The notes: generated by a model not told the origin, from the sequence alone. Positions 17,581 through 27,587 are shown, counted from the first letter of the stretch. The stretch: DNA of 64,000 nt from Collimonas arenae (GCF_001584165.1 NZ_CP013233.1:1116001-1180000), one strand, 5' to 3'. Numbers and translations are program-made.

Positions 17581-17847
17581 ATGGCAAATACCGCACAAGC
17601 ACGTAAGCGTGCTCGTCAAGCAGTTCAGCAAAACCTGCACAACTCCAGCCAGCGTTCGACTCTGCGCACAGCAATCAAAGCTGCTCGCAAGGCAATCACT
17701 GGTGGCGACAAGGCTGCAGCAGCCGTGGTTCTGCAGAACTCCGTATCGGTTATCGACCGTATCGCTGACAAGAAAATCATCCACAAGAACAAGGCAGCAC
17801 GCCATAAGAGCCGTCTGAACGCAGCTCTGAAAGCGCTGGCAGCTTAA
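17581..17847 (+). CDS. rpsT: 30S ribosomal protein S20
   Basis: This 88-residue basic protein, [20 protein letters not shown] onward, has the Lys/Arg/Ala-rich helices and length typical of bacterial S20. It is a primary binder of 16S rRNA helices 9 and 44. TTTTAGGAAATATAA precedes the ATG. It is monocistronic, with a consensus promoter upstream and a strong terminator 57 bp after the stop. Confidence 0.97.
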   Translation: MANTAQARKRARQAVQQNLHNSSQRSTLRTAIKAARKAITGGDKAAAAVVLQNSVSVIDRIADKKIIHKNKAARHKSRLNAALKALAA

Positions 17848-17904
17848 TAGTATTTGTCGGGCGGCCCTGGTCGCCTAGCATTGCTAGCTTGTTGTTGGAT
17901 TAAG

Positions 17905-17940
17905 AAAAACCCTGCATGGCGCATGTCATGCAGGGTTTTT
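17905..17940. terminator. Bidirectional terminator after rpsT
   Basis: AAAAACCCTGCATG pairs with CATGCAGGGTTTTT around an 8-nt loop. The A/T flanks allow use from both strands (rpsT and the convergent DUF192 gene). Confidence 0.92.
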
Positions 17941-18099
17941 CTGTTTGGCTTGGCTTTTAGTCTTCAAAGTGGATGGCGCTCAAACTGCCTGATCCGCAAG
18001 CCATTCAAATGAAGCACTTGTCTTCGCCGGCCTCGCGTTGCGAGAGTGGCGATGGCAATCCAGTGGCCTGTATCCTTTGCCGGTCGATATCGATATTTG

Positions 18100-18561
18100 T
18101 TATTGTGGCAAGCCGTCAATGACGGTGCCTGGCTTGATGTTCTTTTCCTTGAACCAACCCTTGTTCATCTCCAATGCGTAAGATGCGGCGCCTGCGGCGC
18201 AATGTGAATCGAGCGTCTGCGCCTTCATTTCCTCAACATTCAGGATCACGCCCTTTTTGTCGATGAAAGCGACCGACAGCGGGATCAATGTGTTCTTCAT
18301 CCACATGCAGATGCCCGCCGGCGCATCGAATACGAACACCATACCTTCGTTGGCCCCCATTTTTTTGCGGAACATCAGGCCTTGCTCGCGCTCTGCTTCG
18401 CTGCGCGCGACTTCTGCCTTGATGACATGGATACCGATATTGAGTGGCGCGGTCGGAAGTGTTTGATATTCCTGCGCTGCTGCCGGCAACGATGCAAAAG
18501 CGCAGGCAGCGAGGGATGCTGAAATGATTGCGGCGAACGGAATCAGGCGATTTTTTCTCAT
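18100..18561 (-). CDS. Secreted DUF192 protein
   Basis: The protein has 153 residues with a signal peptide (MRKNRLIPFAAIISASLAAC AFASLPAAAQ) and a DUF192 domain: EVARSEAEREQGLMFRKKMG, MVFVFDAPAGICMWMKNTLI and IPLSVAFIDKKGVI. DUF192 is a small beta-barrel of unknown function, common next to cold-shock genes or as an exported protein. The Cys in 'LAAC' is followed by further hydrophobic residues and an AQA site, so signal peptidase I seems likelier than lipoprotein processing. Confidence 0.85.
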   Translation of the reverse strand: MRKNRLIPFAAIISASLAACAFASLPAAAQEYQTLPTAPLNIGIHVIKAEVARSEAEREQGLMFRKKMGANEGMVFVFDAPAGICMWMKNTLIPLSVAFIDKKGVILNVEEMKAQTLDSHCAAGAASYALEMNKGWFKEKNIKPGTVIDGLPQ

Positions 18562-18653
18562 GTTATTTCAAGGCTCCTTTGGGGTATGGCGATTATACAG
18601 AGAGCAAAATCGGGAGGGAGTCTTTGGCGCGGGAGAATATTGTTTCAGGACGT

Positions 18654-18682
18654 AAAAAAAAGGCAGGACGCGCCTGCCTTTC
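18654..18682 (-). terminator. Terminator of the Ala/Lys-rich small protein gene
   Basis: On the minus strand AAAGGCAGG-cgcgt-CCTGCCTTT is followed by TTTTT, about 20 bp after the small gene's stop. Confidence 0.85.
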
Positions 18683-18702
18683 TCTTGAAGCTGATGCTGG
18701 AA

Positions 18703-18924
18703 TTACTTGGCAGCAGGAGCGGCTTCAGCTGCTGGAGCTTCAGCTTTTGCAGCCTTGGCTGCTTTCTTTGCTTTCTTGACTTTGTGTGTAGTCTTCTTGG
18801 CTGCAGGTGCCGACGCTTCAGCAGCGGCAGCAGCAGGAGCTGCTGGTGCAGCAGGAGCTGCGTCAGCAGCGAAAACGGAAGTAGCGAACAGGCCGGCAAC
18901 CAGGGCAGCGATCAGTTTAGTCAT
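18703..18924 (-). CDS. Small exported Ala/Pro/Lys-rich low-complexity protein
   Basis: The protein has 73 residues from ATG 18924 (GGAATACAAA just before; an ATG four codons upstream is also possible). MTKLIAALVAGLFATSVFAA is a clear signal peptide. The mature part has three zones: an acidic-neutral PAAPAAPAAAAAEASAPA stretch, a basic KKTTHKVKKAKKAAKAAKA stretch resembling histone H1-like tails, and PAAEAAPAAK. It is compositionally simple, disordered or helical, and of unknown function. Such tiny exported proteins are common in Burkholderiales. The terminator 20 bp after the stop supports a real gene. Confidence 0.75.
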   Translation of the reverse strand: MTKLIAALVAGLFATSVFAADAAPAAPAAPAAAAAEASAPAAKKTTHKVKKAKKAAKAAKAEAPAAEAAPAAK

Positions 18925-19128
18925 TTTGTATTCCATTCAGTTAGCGAGTTAATCAATTCATGATTCACTTGAATCACTACGATTAACGACGCTCGAAAAC
19001 AGATGGTTGACACTGTTCTCCAAAAAAATCATTTATATGTTTCTAAATGTATCTGCCGTGTGTGCAGACATCTATCGCATCTGCGTCAATGTCTGCATAT
19101 GTAGATGTGGGTTGAATAGGGTTATCCG

Positions 19129-19722
19129 CTATTTCACCGGAGTGTTCAAATCGGAAGGATCGATTTCCATCGATTCACCGGGCCACAGCGGATGACTTTG
19201 CAACGACACTTGACCTATTGCTAGCCTGACCAAGCGCAGCGTGGGTAATCCGACGGCGGCAGTCATGCGTCGTACCTGGCGGTTTTTCCCTTCGGTGAGC
19301 GTCAGCGTCAACCAGCTGGTCGGCTTGTCGTGGCGCTCACGAATCGGTGGATCGCGCGGCCACAACCAATCCGGTGCTTCGACCTGGCTTACCCGGCACG
19401 GCATCGTCACGAAATCGCCAAGATCGACCCCATTGCGCAAGCGCGTCAGCATCGCCTGATCGGGAATGCCTTCGACCTGGCTCAAATATGTCTTTGGCTG
19501 TTTCAGCGCCGGGTGACTAATATTGTGTTGTAGCTGGCCGTCATCGGTCAGCAGTAGTAATCCCTCGCTATCGGCATCTAGGCGTCCCGCTGGATAGATA
19601 TTGGGGATGTTGATGTAGTCAGCCAGTGTTTCGCGGCTGGGATGTGCCGAGAACTGGCACATGACTTGGAAGGGCTTATTGAATAGGATCAGAGGCATAT
19701 ACCCGTAGTGTCGCAAAAACAT
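19129..19722 (-). CDS. rluE: 23S rRNA pseudouridine synthase, RluE type
   Basis: The protein has 197 residues in the RsuA/RluB/E/F family without an S4 domain, as in RluE, which makes pseudouridine 2457 of 23S rRNA. The motif IYPAGRLDADSEGLLLLTDD contains the catalytic Asp, and LTEGKNRQVRRMTAAVGLPT is motif III. An alternative start eight codons in (MPLILFNKPFQVMCQFS) fits the usual family N-terminus better. It is divergent from icd. Confidence 0.88.
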   Translation of the reverse strand: MFLRHYGYMPLILFNKPFQVMCQFSAHPSRETLADYINIPNIYPAGRLDADSEGLLLLTDDGQLQHNISHPALKQPKTYLSQVEGIPDQAMLTRLRNGVDLGDFVTMPCRVSQVEAPDWLWPRDPPIRERHDKPTSWLTLTLTEGKNRQVRRMTAAVGLPTLRLVRLAIGQVSLQSHPLWPGESMEIDPSDLNTPVK

Positions 19723-19767
19723 AGCGTCTAGTAAAATACTAGTGCATAATACAAAACGATGTCTTAT

Positions 19768-19781
19768 GTCTTATATAAGAC
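19768..19781. promoter_or_regulatory. Palindromic operator-like site upstream of icd
   Basis: GTCTTATATAAGAC is a perfect 14-bp palindrome, with a partial extra copy ATGTCTTAT immediately before it. It stands 61 bp ahead of the icd ATG. The size and form suit a GntR-like dimer site. No regulator gene is in the window. Confidence 0.6.
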
Positions 19782-19842
19782 TTGATAGTTTTGAAACTTG
19801 ACCCGCCGAGCCGACTTTATCGCCTCAACTCCGGAGATTCTG

Positions 19843-21096
19843 ATGTCCCAACATATCAAAGTGCCTGCAGAAGGCAAAAAAATCACCGTCAACGCCGATT
19901 TCTCGATCAACGTCCCAGACAACCCGATCATTCCTTATATCGAAGGCGATGGCACCGGCCTGGATATCAGCCCGGTCATGATCAAGGTTGTCGATGCAGC
20001 TGTTGCCAAGGCATACGGCGGAAAACGCAAGATCAGCTGGATGGAAGTGTACGCCGGTGAGAAGTCGACTAAAGTTTACGGCCCGGACGTCTGGTTGCCG
20101 GAAGAAACCTTGGCTGCGGTGCGTGATTATGTTGTTTCGATCAAGGGACCATTGACGACGCCTGTTGGCGGTGGCATCCGTTCGCTGAACGTGGCTTTGC
20201 GTCAGGAGCTGGATCTGTACGTCTGTCTGCGCCCAGTGCGCTACTTCAAAGGCGTGCCGTCGCCTGTGCGTGAGCCGGAAAAGACCGACATGGTCATCTT
20301 CCGCGAAAACTCGGAAGACATCTATGCTGGCATCGAATGGCAGGAGGGTAGCGAGGGCGCCAAGAAGCTGATCGACTTCCTGATCAAGGAAATGGGCGTC
20401 AAGAAAATCCGTTTCCCCAACACGTCGGGCATTGGCATCAAGCCGGTTTCGCGTGAAGGCACAGAGCGCCTGGTACGCAAGGCAATCCAGTACGCGATCG
20501 ACAATGACAAGCCATCCGTGACGATTGTCCACAAGGGCAATATCATGAAGTTTACCGAAGGCGGCTTCCGTGACTGGGCCTATGCACTGGCGCAAAAGGA
20601 ATTCGGCGCCGAGCTGATCGACGGCGGCCCATGGGCGAAATTCAAGAATCCGAAGACCGGCCGCGATATCATCATCAAGGATTCGATCGCTGATGCGTTC
20701 CTGCAACAAATCCTGTTGCGTCCAAACGAATACAGCGTGATCGCAACCCTGAACCTGAACGGCGATTACATTTCCGACGCGCTGGCGGCACAAGTCGGTG
20801 GCATCGGCATCGCTCCGGGCGCCAACCTGTCGGATTCGGTAGCGATGTTTGAAGCTACCCACGGCACAGCGCCAAAATATGCCGGCAAGGACTACGTGAA
20901 CCCAGGTTCGCTGATCCTGTCGGCGGAAATGATGCTGCGTCACATGGGCTGGCTGGAAGCGGCTGACCTGATCATCGAATCGATGCAAAAATCCATCACT
21001 TCGAAAAAGGTCACTTACGACTTCGCACGGCTGATGGAGGGGGCTACGCAGGTTTCATGTTCCGGTTTCGGGGACGTGATGATTTCGAATATGTAA
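19843..21096 (+). CDS. icd: NADP-dependent isocitrate dehydrogenase
   Basis: The protein has 417 residues from ATG 19843 (CCGGAG 8 nt upstream). It converts isocitrate to 2-oxoglutarate, CO2 and NADPH in the TCA cycle. Landmarks are [17 protein letters not shown], the phosphorylatable-serine loop [40 protein letters not shown] (Mg/substrate Asp) and [20 protein letters not shown]. Length and sequence are typical of the E. coli-like dimeric enzyme. No aceK lies nearby. Confidence 0.96.
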   Translation: MSQHIKVPAEGKKITVNADFSINVPDNPIIPYIEGDGTGLDISPVMIKVVDAAVAKAYGGKRKISWMEVYAGEKSTKVYGPDVWLPEETLAAVRDYVVSIKGPLTTPVGGGIRSLNVALRQELDLYVCLRPVRYFKGVPSPVREPEKTDMVIFRENSEDIYAGIEWQEGSEGAKKLIDFLIKEMGVKKIRFPNTSGIGIKPVSREGTERLVRKAIQYAIDNDKPSVTIVHKGNIMKFTEGGFRDWAYALAQKEFGAELIDGGPWAKFKNPKTGRDIIIKDSIADAFLQQILLRPNEYSVIATLNLNGDYISDALAAQVGGIGIAPGANLSDSVAMFEATHGTAPKYAGKDYVNPGSLILSAEMMLRHMGWLEAADLIIESMQKSITSKKVTYDFARLMEGATQVSCSGFGDVMISNM

Positions 21097-21112
21097 TTTA
21101 TTGTTATTTTCG

Positions 21113-21142
21113 AAAAAGCCAGAACATGTTCTGGCTTTTTTT
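21113..21142 (+). terminator. Terminator of icd
   Basis: AAAAAGCCAGAAC / GTTCTGGCTTTTTTT forms a near-perfect palindromic stem with a T-run, 17 bp past the icd stop. Confidence 0.9.
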
Positions 21143-21170
21143 ACGTCTGTACATTTTCGGTTTGCCCATA

Positions 21171-21197
21171 AAAAAACCTCACCGAAGTGAGGTTTTT
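21171..21197 (-). terminator. Terminator of the cold-shock gene
   Basis: AAAAACCTCAC-cgaa-GTGAGGTTTTT with additional A residues on the left, so the minus-strand transcript ends in a U-run, 25 bp past the cold-shock stop. Confidence 0.9.
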
Positions 21198-21222
21198 CAC
21201 AAAAGCTGCTTAATAGCGAAAA

Positions 21223-21426
21223 TTAAGGAGCTTGGATGTTAGAAGCTTGCTTGCCTTTAGGGCCTTGCGTGACTTCGAACTGGACTTTTTGACCTTCTTT
21301 GAGAGTCTTGAAGCCGTTCATCTGGATTGCCGAAAAGTGAGCAAACAAATCTTCACCGCCGTCATCCGGAGTGATAAAGCCGAAGCCCTTAGAATCGTTG
21401 AACCACTTGACTGTACCTGTTGCCAT
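21223..21426 (-). CDS. Cold-shock protein (CspA family)
   Basis: The protein has 67 residues. [20 protein letters not shown] carries RNP1 (KGFGFI), and [10 protein letters not shown] is the RNP2 region, with H in place of the V of the usual 'VFVHFSAI'. It is a single OB-fold RNA/ssDNA chaperone. It lies convergent to icd with paired terminators and divergent from clpS across a 327-bp AT-rich gap. That gap is long enough for the extended 5' leader typical of cold-induced csp mRNAs. Confidence 0.95.
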   Translation of the reverse strand: MATGTVKWFNDSKGFGFITPDDGGEDLFAHFSAIQMNGFKTLKEGQKVQFEVTQGPKGKQASNIQAP

Positions 21427-21753
21427 AAAATAGCGTCTTTCAAATAATGACTAATCACACGAGCCGTAAAAGCAAGAAGCCTCGCGTAACGCTGCCCCTT
21501 CTAGAACTTGCTCACTTCTATTAACAAGCAAAAACACACTTATCAATGAATGTCATTGTTCTCGTTAAAAATAAAAAAGTCAAGTAATTTCCATTATGCA
21601 ATTAAATTTGTTGTTTTGAAATGTTTTGTGCTCTTGATTTAATCTGTTTTAACGTCATCTGCATAGCATTCAGAAAACGCGTAATATCGATATACACATT
21701 AATTAATCAGCGTTGCGCGTTGCGCATTTGTCGGAAGGTTTTAGAATAGGCGC
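21427..21753. other. AT-rich divergent region between the csp gene and clpS
   Basis: A 327-bp gap with no gene. It is markedly AT-rich (21520-21720), unlike its neighbours. It probably contains the csp promoter and long leader and the clpS promoter. I could not assign a specific cold box. Confidence 0.5.
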
Positions 21754-22062
21754 ATGGTAACCAAGCATGAAGACGGGACAGTAGCGACGCGGCAAGAGCA
21801 AAAGCTCAAGCCGCCTCCCATGTATCAGGTGTTTCTGTTGAATGATGACTACACGCCAATGGAGTTCGTGGTTGCCATCCTCCAGGAATACTTCAACAAG
21901 GATCGTGAAGCCGCAACGCAGATAATGCTGAAGGTGCATCGCGATGGCAAAGGCATGTGTGGTGTATATCCCAAAGATATTGCATCCACAAAAGTTGAAC
22001 TGGTATTAACGCACGCACGCAAAGCAGGGCATCCCCTGCAATGCATGATGGAGGAAGCATGA
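21754..22062 (+). CDS. clpS: ClpAP adaptor protein ClpS
   Basis: The protein has 102 residues. The conserved [20 protein letters not shown] segment forms the N-degron pocket, preceded by a flexible ~25-residue tail that regulates ClpA. It delivers N-end-rule substrates to ClpA. Its stop overlaps the clpA start (ATGA), so the two are translationally coupled. Confidence 0.97.
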   Translation: MVTKHEDGTVATRQEQKLKPPPMYQVFLLNDDYTPMEFVVAILQEYFNKDREAATQIMLKVHRDGKGMCGVYPKDIASTKVELVLTHARKAGHPLQCMMEEA

Positions 22063-24359
22063 TTGCGCAGGAATTGGAAGTAAGTTTGCACATGGCGTTT
22101 GTCGAAGCACGACAAGCACGGCATGAGTTCATCACGGTTGAACACTTGCTGCTGGCCTTGCTCGACAATCCGTCCGCGGCCGAAGTGCTGCGGGCGTGTG
22201 CCGTCAACATTGACGATATGCGCAAGACGCTGACGATCTTTATTGGCGACAATACGCCGACCGTTCCGGGTTCGAATGAGGTTGATACCCAGCCGACCCT
22301 CGGTTTTCAACGCGTGATCCAACGCGCCATCATGCATGTGCAATCGGCTTCCAACGGCAAGAAGGAAGTCACCGGCGCCAATGTGCTGGTGGCGATCTTC
22401 GGCGAGAAGGATTCGCATGCAGTGTACTACTTGCACCAGCAGGGCGTGACGCGTCTGGATGTGGTCAACTTCATTTCGCATGGCGTGCGCAAGGATCAGC
22501 AGACCGATGCGCAGAAATCTTCGGAAGGCGCGGAAGAAGTACAGGCCGAAGGCCAGGCCAAGGAAAGTCCGCTCGACCAGTTCACGCAAAACCTGAACAA
22601 GCTCGCTACCGAAGGCAAGATCGATCCGCTGATCGGTCGCGAGTACGAAGTCGAACGCGTGATCCAGACCTTGTGCCGCCGTCGCAAAAACAATCCGTTG
22701 CTGGTCGGCGAAGCAGGCGTCGGCAAGACCGCGATTGCGGAGGGATTGGCATGGCGCATCACTCAGGGCGAAGTGCCTGAGATTTTGCAGAATGCGATCG
22801 TGTATTCGCTCGACATGGGCGCACTGCTGGCCGGCACCAAATATCGCGGCGATTTCGAGCAGCGCCTGAAAGCGGTCCTCAAGCAATTGAAGGACAGCCC
22901 ACATGGCATCCTGTTCATCGACGAAATTCATACCATCATTGGCGCCGGCTCGGCTTCGGGCGGTACGCTGGACGCATCCAACCTGCTCAAACCGGCATTG
23001 TCGAGCGGGCAGTTGAAGTGCATCGGCGCTACGACCTATACCGAGTTCCGCGGCGTGTTCGAGAAAGACCACGCGTTGTCGCGGCGCTTCCAGAAAATCG
23101 ATGTCAACGAACCGACCGTCGAACAAACCGTGCAGATCCTGCGCGGCCTGAAGTCGCGCTTTGAAGAACATCACGGCGTCAAGTATTCCGCTTCGGCACT
23201 GACCAGTGCTGCGGAACTGGCGGCGCGTTTCATCAATGACCGTCATCTGCCGGACAAGGCCATCGATGTGATCGACGAAGCGGGTGCGGCACAACGTATC
23301 CTGCCGAAGTCGAAGCAGAAGAAGACCATCGGCAAGGGCGAGATTGAAGACATCATCGCCAAGATTGCGCGGATTCCGCCGCAGTCGGTCAACCAGGACG
23401 ACCGCAGCAAACTGCAAACTATCGACCGTGACTTGCGCAATGTCGTGTTCGGTCAGGACCCGGCGATCGATGCCTTGGCGTCGGCCATCAAAATGGCGCG
23501 CGCCGGTTTGGGCAAGACGGACCGTCCGATCGGTTCTTTCCTGTTCTCCGGTCCGACCGGGGTCGGCAAGACCGAGGTAGCCAAGCAACTGGCGTTCATC
23601 TTGGGCATCGACCTGATTCGCTTCGACATGTCGGAGTACATGGAACGCCATGCGGTGAGCCGCTTGATCGGCGCGCCGCCAGGCTATGTCGGTTTCGACC
23701 AAGGCGGTTTGCTGACCGAGGCTGTCACCAAGAAGCCGCATGCGGTGTTGCTGCTTGATGAGATCGAAAAGGCGCATCCGGATATTTTCAATATCCTGCT
23801 GCAGGTGATGGACCATGGCGCATTGACCGACAACAACGGGCGCAAGGCGGATTTCCGCAACGTGATCATCATCATGACCACCAATGCCGGTGCGGAAAGC
23901 CTGCAGAAGCGTTCGATCGGCTTTACCGACAAGAAGGAAGCTGGCGACGAGATGGCGGATATCAAGCGTATGTTTACGCCGGAATTCCGCAATCGCATCG
24001 ATTCCATCATCAGCTTCCGTGCACTGGATGAAGAAGTCATCCTGCGCGTGGTCGACAAATTCTTGATGCAGCTGGAAGAGCAACTGCACGAGAAGAAAGT
24101 GGAAGCGATCTTCACCGAGAACCTGCGCAAGTTCCTGGCGCGCAAGGGCTTCGATCCGTTGATGGGCGCACGGCCGATGTCGCGCCTGATCCAGGACATG
24201 ATCCGCAAGGCGCTGGCCGACGAGCTGTTGTTCGGCAAGTTGGTGACTGGCGGCCGCGTGACAGTCGATCTCGACGACAAGGATCAGATCAGTCTCGACT
24301 TTGCCGAGAAAGATGCATCCTCGCCGTCGGCGCCGGAAGAAACGGTCGAAGTGGAGTAA
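22059..24359 (+). CDS. clpA: ATP-dependent Clp protease ATPase subunit ClpA
   Basis: The protein has 766 residues from ATG 22059, which overlaps the clpS stop and has GAGG 6 nt upstream. It has two Clp N repeats (~1-145), AAA1 with GEAGVGKT (~220) and LFIDEIHTI, and AAA2 with GPTGVGKT (~500) and [12 protein letters not shown]. No ClpB-type middle coiled-coil insertion is present, so it is ClpA and not ClpB. It unfolds substrates and feeds them to ClpP, which is not in this window. Confidence 0.97.
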   Translation: MIAQELEVSLHMAFVEARQARHEFITVEHLLLALLDNPSAAEVLRACAVNIDDMRKTLTIFIGDNTPTVPGSNEVDTQPTLGFQRVIQRAIMHVQSASNGKKEVTGANVLVAIFGEKDSHAVYYLHQQGVTRLDVVNFISHGVRKDQQTDAQKSSEGAEEVQAEGQAKESPLDQFTQNLNKLATEGKIDPLIGREYEVERVIQTLCRRRKNNPLLVGEAGVGKTAIAEGLAWRITQGEVPEILQNAIVYSLDMGALLAGTKYRGDFEQRLKAVLKQLKDSPHGILFIDEIHTIIGAGSASGGTLDASNLLKPALSSGQLKCIGATTYTEFRGVFEKDHALSRRFQKIDVNEPTVEQTVQILRGLKSRFEEHHGVKYSASALTSAAELAARFINDRHLPDKAIDVIDEAGAAQRILPKSKQKKTIGKGEIEDIIAKIARIPPQSVNQDDRSKLQTIDRDLRNVVFGQDPAIDALASAIKMARAGLGKTDRPIGSFLFSGPTGVGKTEVAKQLAFILGIDLIRFDMSEYMERHAVSRLIGAPPGYVGFDQGGLLTEAVTKKPHAVLLLDEIEKAHPDIFNILLQVMDHGALTDNNGRKADFRNVIIIMTTNAGAESLQKRSIGFTDKKEAGDEMADIKRMFTPEFRNRIDSIISFRALDEEVILRVVDKFLMQLEEQLHEKKVEAIFTENLRKFLARKGFDPLMGARPMSRLIQDMIRKALADELLFGKLVTGGRVTVDLDDKDQISLDFAEKDASSPSAPEETVEVE

Positions 24360-24390
24360 ATCCGCTTTTGGCTTTTGCTTCAGCCAAAAC

Positions 24391-24428
24391 AAAAAGCCTG
24401 AATACACGAAAGTGATTCAGGCTTTTTT
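24391..24428 (+). terminator. Terminator of clpSA
   Basis: AAAAAGCCTGAAT / ATTCAGGCTTTTTT with a 12-nt loop, 31 bp after clpA. A second dyad, TTTTGGC / GCCAAAA, lies just before it at 24366-24389. Confidence 0.88.
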
Positions 24429-24509
24429 ACGCTTGGATGTTTGAATCTACAACATTGTTTTGCTGCCAGCGTTTCACCGGCTGGCGAAGTGCTGGCAGCA
24501 ACTTGTCGC

Positions 24510-25610
24510 TTAGGGCAGGACAGTGCTGCCGCTCGCTTGCTTGGCTTGGATATCCGAGACGGCTTGCTCGATGGCAGCGATGCGGTAGGTGGTGGCAGGA
24601 TGGATCGCCGTGTACCCGTTGAGTACCGTAGCTGGATATTGCGTGGCCAGGCGTTGCCAGAATGCCGAGGCATCGTCGACCTTGTAGCCGGCGCGCGCTA
24701 CCATGTACAAGGCCAGCTTGTCGGCTGCTGCATCAAGCTGCTGCGGATATGGCTTGACGCCGGCGGCGCCGCTTAATGGCGCGTTATCCGGACGCAGGCG
24801 GACCAGGTTGTCGATCACGCCGGACAGCGTGGCGGTGAGGCGTTGCCTGGCTGGATGGGTCAGCGTGTTATGCGCCATTTCCTTGGCGATCACGTAGGCC
24901 AGTTCATCGTCGCTACGCACGAATTTCATCATGCCCGCGCTGATCAGGACGCGACGACCGTCAGCATAGCTGATCACGTTGTCGGTGTTGCCCAGTTCGA
25001 TGCCGAATGCGCAAGCGCGGGTCAGCGGGACGTTCAGGGTCTGGTTGCTGCCGTTGCGTGCGATCGTCACCTTGATGTTACTGCGGCCGTTAACCAACGG
25101 TCCGAGCATCAGTGCGGTTTGGCGCTCGGCATCGGCGCCGGTCGGCACCGGTTTGTCCTGGATCGCCACCAGCAGGTCGCCGCGTTGCAAGCCGACTTTG
25201 GCCGCGCCGCTGCCGGTCAGTACGCCGGTCACTTGCAATTGATCGGTCAGTCCGAGTGAAGTGGCGGCGTCGATGAATTCGGCGGTGTAAGAGAATTTTG
25301 TCTTGGCGGTGAAGCCGAGCAGGTTGCGCGCGTTGTTGCGGCACAGGACGGCGTTATTCACCAGCAGTGGAGCTGCTACGTCGTATAAGCGGTCTTGCAG
25401 TGCGACCAGGCTCTTCAACTCCGCCTGCTGTGGCGTTACCGCTGGCGCGGCTGGCTTTGGGGCCAGTATCGGCTTGCCGGTGCTAGCGGCATTTTGCGTG
25501 CCGGATGTAGTTGGTTCTTGCGTCGCGCAGGCCGCCAGGAACAGCACTGGTAATGTCACTGCTGCATAACGCTTGACTCCCTGCCATCGGGAGTGACGTG
25601 TCAATCTCAT
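24510..25610 (-). CDS. M48-like lipoprotein with PDZ-type segment, zinc motif degenerate
   Basis: The protein has 366 residues from ATG 25610 (GGAG 6 nt upstream). It is a lipoprotein: VLFLAAC gives lipid-modified Cys28. Residues ~115-195 resemble a PDZ domain (TGVLTGSGAAKVGLQRGDLL). The C-terminal half aligns in style with M48 peptidases (ELAYVIAKEMAHNTLTH...LALYMVARAGYKVDDASAFW). The HExxH zinc motif reads KEMAH, with Lys243 where the first His should be, and the downstream third-ligand Glu is not evident (QLDAAADKLA). It is probably a non-catalytic relative or scaffold. It lies 11 bp downstream of dut at the end of the ribF-to-dut gene run. Confidence 0.75.
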   Translation of the reverse strand: MRLTRHSRWQGVKRYAAVTLPVLFLAACATQEPTTSGTQNAASTGKPILAPKPAAPAVTPQQAELKSLVALQDRLYDVAAPLLVNNAVLCRNNARNLLGFTAKTKFSYTAEFIDAATSLGLTDQLQVTGVLTGSGAAKVGLQRGDLLVAIQDKPVPTGADAERQTALMLGPLVNGRSNIKVTIARNGSNQTLNVPLTRACAFGIELGNTDNVISYADGRRVLISAGMMKFVRSDDELAYVIAKEMAHNTLTHPARQRLTATLSGVIDNLVRLRPDNAPLSGAAGVKPYPQQLDAAADKLALYMVARAGYKVDDASAFWQRLATQYPATVLNGYTAIHPATTYRIAAIEQAVSDIQAKQASGSTVLP

Positions 25611-25621
25611 TAAGTTCTCCA

Positions 25622-26071
25622 TCAATGTTTTCCGGTGCTGCCGAAGCCGCCTGCGCCGCGTTCGCTGCTCTCGAAATCTTGTACAACATTAAAACGGACC
25701 CGTGCGACCGGCACGATAATCAATTGCGCCAGCCGTTCCATCGGGTTGAGGGTGAATTCGGTTTGGCCGCGGTTCCAGGTGGAAACCATCAGCTGACCCT
25801 GGTAATCAGAGTCGATCAGGCCAACCAGGTTCCCCAGCACGATGCCATGTTTGTGGCCGAGGCCGCTGCGCGGCAAGATCATGGCGGCGTAGGCAGGGTC
25901 GCCAATATGAATTGCGAGCCCGGTCGGGATCAGGTGGGTTTCACCGGGTTTGAGCGTCACAGGCGCGTCCAGGCAGGCGCGCAGGTCGAGTCCTGCGCTG
26001 CCTTCGGTGGCGTAGGCCGGCAATTGATCTTGCATGCGTGGGTCGAGGATTTTGACGTCGATGATATTCAT
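25622..26071 (-). CDS. dut: dUTP diphosphatase
   Basis: The protein has 149 residues from ATG 26071 ([13 protein letters not shown]), the usual length. It hydrolyses dUTP to dUMP and PPi, keeping uracil out of DNA and feeding dTMP synthesis. All five trimeric-dUTPase motifs are visible: [42 protein letters not shown] and the C-terminal [11 protein letters not shown]-loop-like arm. The longer open frame upstream is not conserved and is excluded. Confidence 0.96.
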   Translation of the reverse strand: MNIIDVKILDPRMQDQLPAYATEGSAGLDLRACLDAPVTLKPGETHLIPTGLAIHIGDPAYAAMILPRSGLGHKHGIVLGNLVGLIDSDYQGQLMVSTWNRGQTEFTLNPMERLAQLIIVPVARVRFNVVQDFESSERGAGGFGSTGKH

Positions 26072-26224
26072 TGAATTTTGTAACAATCTATATAAATAAA
26101 ATAATTCGGGTACGTGCGGCAAATGAACGGCATGACAAGCGCAGGCCTGTCTGGAATTCATGTAACCAATTCTGATTTCGATGCGGCTCGCTGGCCTTCA
26201 GGCCGACGCTGAACTATGCAGCAA

Positions 26225-27436
26225 CTATGCACCAAGACGCGCAGCAATGGCAGCGATCAACTGCCGCGCCAGCTGCTGTTTGCCGGCACGCGGAAGATCG
26301 GTATGACCGTTCGCGTCGAACAACACCAATTGGTTGTCATCCTTGCCAAAGGTATCGTGGCCGATATTGCCGACCAACAGTGGTACATTTTTCCTGGCGC
26401 GTTTGGCCTCGCCATATTGCAACAGCTTTTCCGATTCGGCAGCAAAACCGACACAGTACGGTGGTTTGGGCAGCGCTGCAACTGTTGCCAAAATATCCGG
26501 GTTTTGTTCGAATACCAATTCCGGCGCGCTGCCGTCGGCATTCTTCTTCAGTTTCTGGGTGCTGGCATTGGCTACGCGCCAGTCGGCAACCGCAGCGACG
26601 GCGACGAATATGTCGGTGGCGCTGCTGGCGCTTTGGGCGGTGAGCTGGGCCATGACGATATCGTGCATCTGTTGTGCAGTCTGGACGCTGATGCGGCGCA
26701 CGCCATATGGCGTGGCAAGTGCGGTTGGTCCCGACACCAGCGTCACTTCGGCGCCGGCTTCATAGGCGGCGCGGGCAACTGCATAGCCCATTTTTCCTGA
26801 TGACAGATTGGTGATGCCGCGTACCGGATCGATTGGCTCGAAAGTCGGGCCGGCGGTCAACAGCACGCGTTTGCCTTTGAGTAGTTTGGGCTGGAACGCA
26901 GCAATCACTTCTGCCAGCAATTGATCGGCTTCCAGCATGCGTCCCATGCCGACTTCACCGCAGGCCTGCTCGCCGGCATCGGGGCCGAGCAGCTGGATGC
27001 CGTCCGCCAGTAACTGGTTGGCGTTGCGCTGGGTGGCGGGGTTTTGCCACATTTCGACGTTCATCGCCGGTGCGACCAACAGCGGCACCATCGCCGGCCG
27101 CGCTACGCACAAGGTCGACAACAAATCGTCGCAAGCGCCGTGCGCCAGCTTCGACATGAAATCGGCGGAGCAGGGCGCGATCACGATGGCATCGGCGTCG
27201 CGGGTGAGATCGATATGCGGCATGTTGTTGCCGATGCGCGCATCCCATTGATCGGTAAACACGGGCTTGCCGGACAAGCCCTGCATGGTCACCGGTGTAA
27301 TGAAATGCATGGCCGCCGCAGTCATGACCACCTGCACCGAAGCGCCTGCCTTGATCAATGCGCGCGTGAATTCCGCTGCCTTGTAGCAGGCGATGCCGCC
27401 GGTTAGTCCCAGCACGATTTTTTACCCGCGAGATCC
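26225..27436 (-). CDS. coaBC: Bifunctional CoaBC (Dfp), frameshifted near the start
   Basis: This is phosphopantothenoylcysteine decarboxylase/phosphopantothenate-cysteine ligase, steps 2 and 3 of CoA synthesis from pantothenate. The CoaC half has LTGGIACYKAAEFTRALI, the catalytic His region DARIGNNMPHIDLTRDAD and PAMNVEMWQNPAT. The CoaB half starts near KGKRVLLTAGPTFEPIDPVR. The best start is ATG 27436 with AGGAG upstream (MDLAGKK), but the T-run 27418-27423 (A6 on the coding strand) puts it out of frame. Seven A would give MDLAGKKIVLGLTGG. The in-frame alternative is GTG at 27415, which lacks a ribosome site. Confidence 0.93.
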
Positions 27437-27587
27437 ATGTCTGCTCCTGGAGGGGGAAGGGCGTGTGCTTCGTTTGTTGAAAGCAAGATTTAACGCAAAG
27501 TTAAAAGCAAGAACGCCAACATTTTTCAACTGTCGTCATTCCCGCGAATGCGGGAACGAGCCGGTTGGTGTTTTGCAAAAAAATGGC
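27437..27587. other. lspA-coaBC spacer
   Basis: A 151-bp gap holding a REP-like dyad at 27534-27560. There is no gene. Confidence 0.4.
27534..27560. repeat. REP-like palindrome (cGTCATTCCCGCG type), single copy
   Basis: CATTCCCGC-gaat-GCGGGAACG. It has the same core as the paired elements at 60377-60443 (GTCATYCCCGCG...CGCGGGAATGAC). Such dyads are dispersed intergenic repeats in many proteobacteria. Confidence 0.65.

Noticed and set aside
21849..24407. An 852-residue open frame antisense to clpSA.
   Set aside because: It is the mirror of highly biased codon use in clpA; it has no family resemblance, and the plus strand is unmistakably clpS-clpA.
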